Part shown: one piece after another, positions 34,400 through 38,712 of the stretch
Position numbering within the stretch: position 1 is the stretch's first letter
Layout of the letters: each line of letters opens with the position of its first letter
NCBI GenBank assembly: GCA_031285565.1
Contig: JAITVY010000056.1
Coordinates: 1 to 38,712 of the forward strand
DNA: 38,712 nucleotides
DNA from: Tannerella sp.
GTDB lineage: Bacteria; Bacteroidota; Bacteroidia; Bacteroidales; Tannerellaceae
Direction: 5' to 3'
Made by a program: the position numbers and the translations under genes
Notes under the pieces: model-generated
Told to the model about the DNA's origin: nothing
The model's database searches: none
What the model saw: the letters and a program-made list of their open reading frames with translations, nothing else

Positions 34400-36043
34400 A
34401 TGGACATAGAAAAATTAAAGACATCACGTAAGCGTGAACAGGATCTGGAACAATTAAGCCCGTTTGAACTAAAAGATAGTTTAATATCGTTAGCTTCCGA
34501 CCAACAAAAGAAGCCTGTAAAAACAATGTTAAATGCCGGAAGAGGAAACCCAAACTGGACAGCCTCTATCCCACGCGAAGCATTTTTTACGCTCGGACAG
34601 TTTGGTATTGAAGAATGCAGGCTGGCAATGGATAAATCTTCCGGATTATCAGGTATTCCCCAGAAAAAAGATATAGCCAAACGGTTTGAAGACTTTCTAG
34701 GTAAGAATAAACAAGCTCCGGGAATTGAATTGCTAAGAGGACTATATAATTATGGAAAAGAAAAGCATGGTTTTGATCCGGACTCATGGATCTTTGAATT
34801 GGCAGAGGGTATCATTGGAGATCAATACCCTAGTCCGGTAAGAATGCTTAAACAAACAGAAATTGTCGTTCATGATTATTTGGTACAGGAAATGTGTGGA
34901 AACCATCCAATACGGAGTGGGAAGTTTGACCTTTTTGCAGTAGAAGGAGGGACGGCAGCGATGTGCTATATTTTTGATTCTTTGATGGAAAACAATCTTT
35001 TAAAGAAAGGAGATAAGATCGCATTAGGTGTTCCGGTTTTTACTCCTTATATTGAAATACCGGAACTGGCGCGATATGACTTTAAAGTTGTTTATATCCA
35101 CGGATCTGCAAAAGATGAAAATGGTAATTCGACTTTTCAATATCCCGAAGAAGAATTGGATAAACTGGGAGATAAATCCATCAAAGCATTTTTTATTGTA
35201 AATCCAAGTAATCCGACTTCGGTAGAAATATGTGATTATTGCCGGAAATACCTGGTGAAAGTTGTGAAAAATCTCAACCCGAACCTGATGATCCTGACAG
35301 ATGATGTGTATGGTACATTTGTTCCAAACTTCAATTCATTAATGAACGAATTGCCCCAGAATACATTGTGTGTTTATTCTTTTTCAAAATACTTCGGAGC
35401 TACCGGATGGCGTCTGGGTGTAATTGCACTTTATGAAGATAATATCTATGATGATATGTTGTCTGCGATTCCGGAAAAAGACAAACAAAAAGTATCGAAG
35501 TTGTACGAAAGCCTCACATTACATCCCGAAAAACTAAAGTTTATTGACCGGTTAGTTGCTGATAGCCGCCAGGTCGCATTAAATCATACAGCTGGTTTAT
35601 CTACACCACAACAGGTGCAAATGCTTTTATTTGCCATATTTGCCCTTTTGGATAAAGAGAATAAATACAAAAATGATTGTATGAAATTGCTCCATAACCG
35701 TTATCAGTTGTTGTGGGATGGAATTTCCATGCCTATTGTTCCGGATATTGAAAGAGCTGCCTATTATTGCGAAATTGATATTTATGAATGGGGAATGAAA
35801 ACCCACGGTAAAGACTTTATTGCTTTTTTAGAGAAAAACTTTGAGCCCGTAGATATAGTTTTCCGTCTGGCAGAAAAATCTTCGATTGTACTCTTGAACG
35901 GAGGAGGATTCGCCGGACCCGAATGGTCTGTACGTGTGTCGTTAGCTAATTTAGATGATGAAGACTACACTGCAATTGGAAAAGCCTTAGGTGAAACGAT
36001 GCAGGAATATGTGGACGCATGGGAAAGTACTAAAAAAGGTTGA
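34400..36043 (+). CDS. aspD: aspartate 4-decarboxylase (PLP-dependent)
   Basis: A 547-residue fold-type I PLP enzyme of the AspD family, longer than ordinary aspartate aminotransferases. The N-terminus has LNAGRGNPNW; the cofactor site includes VEGGTAAM (181-188), VNPSNPTS (267-274), DDVYGTF (301-307) and the Schiff-base Lys K330 in YSFSKYFGATGWRLG. It converts L-aspartate to L-alanine and CO2 (EC 4.1.1.12), often with side transaminase activity. Next to aspT it makes the known decarboxylation/antiport cycle that builds proton-motive force and resists acid. The 62-base gap between the two genes is AT-rich and holds no clear promoter, consistent with one operon. Confidence 0.92.
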   Translation: MDIEKLKTSRKREQDLEQLSPFELKDSLISLASDQQKKPVKTMLNAGRGNPNWTASIPREAFFTLGQFGIEECRLAMDKSSGLSGIPQKKDIAKRFEDFLGKNKQAPGIELLRGLYNYGKEKHGFDPDSWIFELAEGIIGDQYPSPVRMLKQTEIVVHDYLVQEMCGNHPIRSGKFDLFAVEGGTAAMCYIFDSLMENNLLKKGDKIALGVPVFTPYIEIPELARYDFKVVYIHGSAKDENGNSTFQYPEEELDKLGDKSIKAFFIVNPSNPTSVEICDYCRKYLVKVVKNLNPNLMILTDDVYGTFVPNFNSLMNELPQNTLCVYSFSKYFGATGWRLGVIALYEDNIYDDMLSAIPEKDKQKVSKLYESLTLHPEKLKFIDRLVADSRQVALNHTAGLSTPQQVQMLLFAIFALLDKENKYKNDCMKLLHNRYQLLWDGISMPIVPDIERAAYYCEIDIYEWGMKTHGKDFIAFLEKNFEPVDIVFRLAEKSSIVLLNGGGFAGPEWSVRVSLANLDDEDYTAIGKALGETMQEYVDAWESTKKG

Positions 36044-36068
36044 GAATTTATAGTTTAACGTTTATGGT

Positions 36069-36124
36069 AATCAGCTGTCGATAATTTATAGATAGATAGC
36101 TGATTGCTTGATTTTACAATCAAG
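36069..36124. other. two adjacent stem-loops between aspD and the porin gene
   Basis: AATCAGCT (36069-36076) pairs with AGCTGATT (36098-36105), and CTTGATT (36107-36113) pairs with AATCAAG (36118-36124). No strong T run follows, so they may be partial terminators or mRNA processing structures modulating expression of the downstream gene. Confidence 0.45.
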
Positions 36125-36137
36125 TATTTATGGTTGC

Positions 36138-37226
36138 ATGAGAAAAATATTTAAAATAGCATCTTTGTTATTATTTGTCTCATCAGTTTTTGCCCAGCAT
36201 CGCGAAAGTGAAAATATCCTGGAAAAACTGATGTGGGATGATAAAATGTTGAATATCATGATCGATACACGGATAGATTTGCAGGCAGAGTTTCAACAGG
36301 ATGATTTGGATGAGATCGGTTTTAGGGGGCAGACATTCAGGCTTTGGTTTGTAGGAGAAATAATTCCGGGTATTCGTTACCGTATAAGACACCGTTTCAA
36401 TAAACCGCAGGATCCTTTAATCCGTGATAATTATTCGTCGGCAACCGATATGGCCTGGTTAGAATTTGATATCGGAAAAACCTGGACATTTACAGCAGGA
36501 AGACAACCTATGCAATTTGGTACATTTGAATATGATTATAATGGCGCCGATATTTATCTGCCTACTATGGTAAACGGAGATATTGATTTATATAAGACGG
36601 GTGTAAATGTAGCCTATAAATTTTCAGGACAAATTATGAATTTACAGGTGGTGAACTCGGATGCAACTCAATTTGCAACCGAAGAATATAAAAATAAGGC
36701 ATTATCCGTAAATGTCTTGTGGGTTGGGAATCTATTTAATAAAATGTTGCGGACAAGATGGGGATATGGGGCGCTTCAGCATAGCAAAAGTAAGTTTTAT
36801 CATTGGATAACTATGGGTACTCAATTGAATATAGGAGATTTTACAGCCGAAATGGACTATTTTTCAGGAAACCGGAATATAGATTATAGTTCGATCGTAG
36901 ATAGTACCGATTTAGGACTTAGGTATGTTCATGACCGGTCTGCGTCTTTAAACCTGAAATGGGATTTAGGTAAGTTGAAACCTTCAGTTAAAGGAGTCTG
37001 GAACCAACGATATGATAAAGCTTTTGATAGCAATGCCTATATCAGTAAAGGAATTGATGTAGCACTCGAACTCTATCCATTTACCAATTCACTTGTTAAA
37101 GATTTACGTTTTCATGTTGCTTATGTGTATACAAATATAGACTTTCAGGGAGAATTCAGTGGTTTAAAAAATGAGAATACCCATATTTTTTTGATAGGCA
37201 CCCGGTGGTTATTTAAAGCGAAATAA
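36138..37226 (+). CDS. outer-membrane porin-like beta-barrel protein
   Basis: A 362-residue protein with a signal peptide ending VFAQ (residues 1-20 of MRKIFKIASLLLFVSSVFAQ). It continues with alternating hydrophobic/aromatic strands typical of phosphate-selective-porin-like barrels (FRLWFVGEIIPGIRYRIRHR, WTFTAGRQPMQFGTFEYDYN, VDLGLRY-type repeats) and ends WLFKAK. The frame extends to an ATG at 36108, but those ten residues spoil the signal peptide. Placed 94 bases after aspD, it could pass aspartate or alanine across the outer membrane; that is an inference from position only. The 98-base gap to the convergent nagA contains only short repeats such as AATTGTCAATT. Confidence 0.75.
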   Translation: MRKIFKIASLLLFVSSVFAQHRESENILEKLMWDDKMLNIMIDTRIDLQAEFQQDDLDEIGFRGQTFRLWFVGEIIPGIRYRIRHRFNKPQDPLIRDNYSSATDMAWLEFDIGKTWTFTAGRQPMQFGTFEYDYNGADIYLPTMVNGDIDLYKTGVNVAYKFSGQIMNLQVVNSDATQFATEEYKNKALSVNVLWVGNLFNKMLRTRWGYGALQHSKSKFYHWITMGTQLNIGDFTAEMDYFSGNRNIDYSSIVDSTDLGLRYVHDRSASLNLKWDLGKLKPSVKGVWNQRYDKAFDSNAYISKGIDVALELYPFTNSLVKDLRFHVAYVYTNIDFQGEFSGLKNENTHIFLIGTRWLFKAK

Positions 37227-37324
37227 TTAATACACAGTAGCACGTAGTTGGTAGTTTGTAGAACAAATTGTTGATTCATTGAAATGATTTTAATTGTCAA
37301 TTGGCTTGCCCCTTTTCCTACTGA

Positions 37325-38494
37325 CTACTGTTGTTTCTCTACCCCTCTGAAAAAAGTCCTGATTACATTAAACTCATTGTCCACTAAATTGATATCCGCG
37401 TCTTTCCCTATGGAAATTGATCCTTTCCGGTCATTTATCCCCATCATTTTAGCAGTTGTGGTACTTGCCATTTTTACAACATCGAAAGCCGGAAGGCATG
37501 TCTTGAAAATCAAATGACGAACCATCTGGTCGAGGGGTGTGATGGATGAGGCTAATGATGTACGCTCACTATTCATAACAACCCCGTTTTCTATAACAAA
37601 TGTGACTCCGCAGGTATGAATTACATCTCCATGTACTCCTCCTGCAGCATGGCTTGCATCCGAACATATAAACAATTTATCGGCGCCTTTACAACGATAT
37701 GCAATTATCATTGATTCGTCCGGGACATGGTAGCCGTCTGCAATCATTTCGGCATAGATCGAATCAATTGTCAGCCCGGCTTCCAATACTCCTCCGATCC
37801 TGAAAGGACCAACTTTCCTGGTTTGCGACATTGCATTATACAGGTGTGTTATACTTGTAGCCCCTTTTTCCACAGCATACAGTACATCTTTATATTCGGC
37901 ACAACTGTGACCAATGGATAGCTGAATACCTAAATCTTTTAATGCAGGGAAGTAATTTATATTGTTTTCGACTTCGGGAGCAATCGTGGTTCGTTTGATT
38001 ATATCCTTATAAGTTGCAAATAATAGCAGATGCTCATCAGAAAGAGGTATAATAGCATCTTCGGCCTGGCTACCTTTAAATGTTTTATTCAGAAAAGGCC
38101 CTTCGAGATGTGTCCCGCAAATCTCGGTTTGTCCCGGTTTGTTTTGTTGCATGGCCATGTGTATTGCTTTTATACCTTCAATGGTCGCTGATATATGATT
38201 GGCTGCAAGTGTCGGATATAAGGATGTTACCCCATGCTGGCTATAAAAATCACGCATACCGGTTACGGATTCCAAGGTTCCGTCATTGCAATCAAACCCA
38301 TCTCCGCCATGACAATGTGTATCAATATATCCGGGTATAGCCGAAAGATTTTTCCCGTCCACTATTATCGCATGCTTTTTTTGAATCGGTAATGTGTGAA
38401 TTTCAGAGATTATTCCGTTCTCGATTGTAATTGCCCCGTTACGGATAATCTCTTTTTCTGTATAAATATTAATATTAGTAATGTATGTCTGCAT
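37325..38494 (-). CDS. nagA: N-acetylglucosamine-6-phosphate deacetylase
   Basis: A 389-residue amidohydrolase that removes the acetyl group from GlcNAc-6-phosphate, feeding amino-sugar catabolism and cell-wall recycling. Visible metal and substrate residues are DTHCHGG (H60, H62), GTHLEGPF (E131), SIGHS (H196), ITHLYNAM (H217) and the catalytic Asp in CSDASHAAGG (D279). The length is normal for the family. It is encoded opposite to all other genes here and converges on the porin gene. The start is the ATG at 38494, 16 bases downstream of a -7 promoter box on the same strand. No nagB is adjacent in this window. Confidence 0.93.
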   Translation of the reverse strand: MQTYITNINIYTEKEIIRNGAITIENGIISEIHTLPIQKKHAIIVDGKNLSAIPGYIDTHCHGGDGFDCNDGTLESVTGMRDFYSQHGVTSLYPTLAANHISATIEGIKAIHMAMQQNKPGQTEICGTHLEGPFLNKTFKGSQAEDAIIPLSDEHLLLFATYKDIIKRTTIAPEVENNINYFPALKDLGIQLSIGHSCAEYKDVLYAVEKGATSITHLYNAMSQTRKVGPFRIGGVLEAGLTIDSIYAEMIADGYHVPDESMIIAYRCKGADKLFICSDASHAAGGVHGDVIHTCGVTFVIENGVVMNSERTSLASSITPLDQMVRHLIFKTCLPAFDVVKMASTTTAKMMGINDRKGSISIGKDADINLVDNEFNVIRTFFRGVEKQQ

Positions 38495-38510
38495 GAGATA
38501 GTGTTTTTTG

Positions 38511-38518
38511 CAAAGATA
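38511..38518 (-). promoter_or_regulatory. nagA promoter -7 box
   Basis: On the minus strand the sequence reads TATCTTTG, a TAnnTTTG match just upstream of the nagA ATG. It implies a leader of only a few bases. The -33 site is not a clear TTG. Confidence 0.5.
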
Positions 38519-38583
38519 ACCGTAAATTGTGTCTATAAATATTTATCGTTAAAATTAAAACAGTTTCTGGATCACCGTAAAAA

Positions 38584-38615
38584 TTTGAGGGGCAAAAAAT
38601 ATAACTTTATCTTTG
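38584..38615 (+). promoter_or_regulatory. promoter of the insertion-sequence gene
   Basis: TTTG at 38584-38587 and TATCTTTG at 38608-38615 with 20 bases between them match the Bacteroidetes -33/-7 consensus well. It is the best full promoter in the window, 16 bases before the transposase-like ATG. Confidence 0.65.
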
Positions 38616-38631
38616 CAAGAAAAAAAGATAT

Positions 38632-38712
38632 ATGCAAAAAGACGGTTATAGTTTACTGTTACCATCGGGTTTGTTAGATTACTTCCAGATTATAGAAGTA
38701 AAAGAAAATCCG
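38632..38712 (+). CDS. ISAon1-like transposase N-terminal-region protein, partial
   Basis: The first 27 codons read MQKDGYSLLLPSGLLDYFQI, then IEVKENP, and run off the window. The LLLPSGLLDYF pattern matches the N-terminal-region protein that in ISAon1-type elements is encoded ahead of, or fused by frameshift to, the main DDE transposase. The rest of the element and its right end lie outside, so completeness cannot be judged. I could not find a confident left inverted repeat between nagA and this start. Confidence 0.6.
   Translation, partial: MQKDGYSLLLPSGLLDYFQIIEVKENP

Noticed and set aside
1..38712. tRNA, rRNA or known riboswitch genes
   Set aside because: No cloverleaf-like or rRNA-like segment and no recognisable riboswitch core was seen by eye in any intergenic region.

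Overview
The window looks like a chromosomal segment of a gut-type Bacteroidales bacterium (Bacteroides, Parabacteroides or a relative; genus not decidable here). The evidence is a SusC/SusD pair, Bacteroidetes-type promoter boxes (TAnnTTTG), no obvious Shine-Dalgarno leaders, AT-rich DNA and an ISAon1-like transposase start. Nearly everything reads on the + strand; nagA near the right end is the exception.

Region 1 (1-19.2 kb) is a surface-polysaccharide assembly locus with tightly packed, often 1-4 bp overlapping genes. It holds two WbsX-type proteins, nine other glycosyltransferases (GT2, GT4 and one DUF1972-type), a Wzy-like polymerase, an acyltransferase-3 membrane protein and a CpsB/YwqE-type PHP phosphatase. 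Three further proteins point to phosphate chemistry: a COG5610-type HAD protein, a nucleotidyltransferase fused to a thymidylate-kinase-like domain, and an APH-like kinase. No flippase, initiating phosphosugar transferase, Wza/Wzc export pair or nucleotide-sugar gene is visible, so the locus is cut by the left edge or those functions lie elsewhere.

Region 2 (19.2-32.4 kb) is a polysaccharide utilisation locus: SusC, SusD, then exported GH105, GH43-like, GH42 and PL22-like enzymes. Together they fit removal of unsaturated uronic acid and galactose residues from pectin or arabinogalactan oligosaccharides. No regulator gene is in view. Three same-orientation copies of a structured 0.3-0.4 kb repeat sit in the gaps before the GH105, GH42 and PL22 genes. 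Each contains interlocked inverted repeats that co-vary between copies, and I consider this the most interesting feature of the window. A 23-bp array of palindromic units follows the PL22 gene, and a 21-bp-spaced direct repeat overlaps a terminator ahead of susC.

Region 3 (32.6-37.2 kb) is aspT, aspD and a porin-like gene: aspartate/alanine exchange plus aspartate 4-decarboxylation, a known proton-motive-force and acid-resistance module, with a possible outer-membrane channel.

Region 4 (37.3 kb to the end) is nagA on the - strand and, diverging from it, the promoter and first 27 codons of an ISAon1-like insertion-sequence gene that runs off the window.
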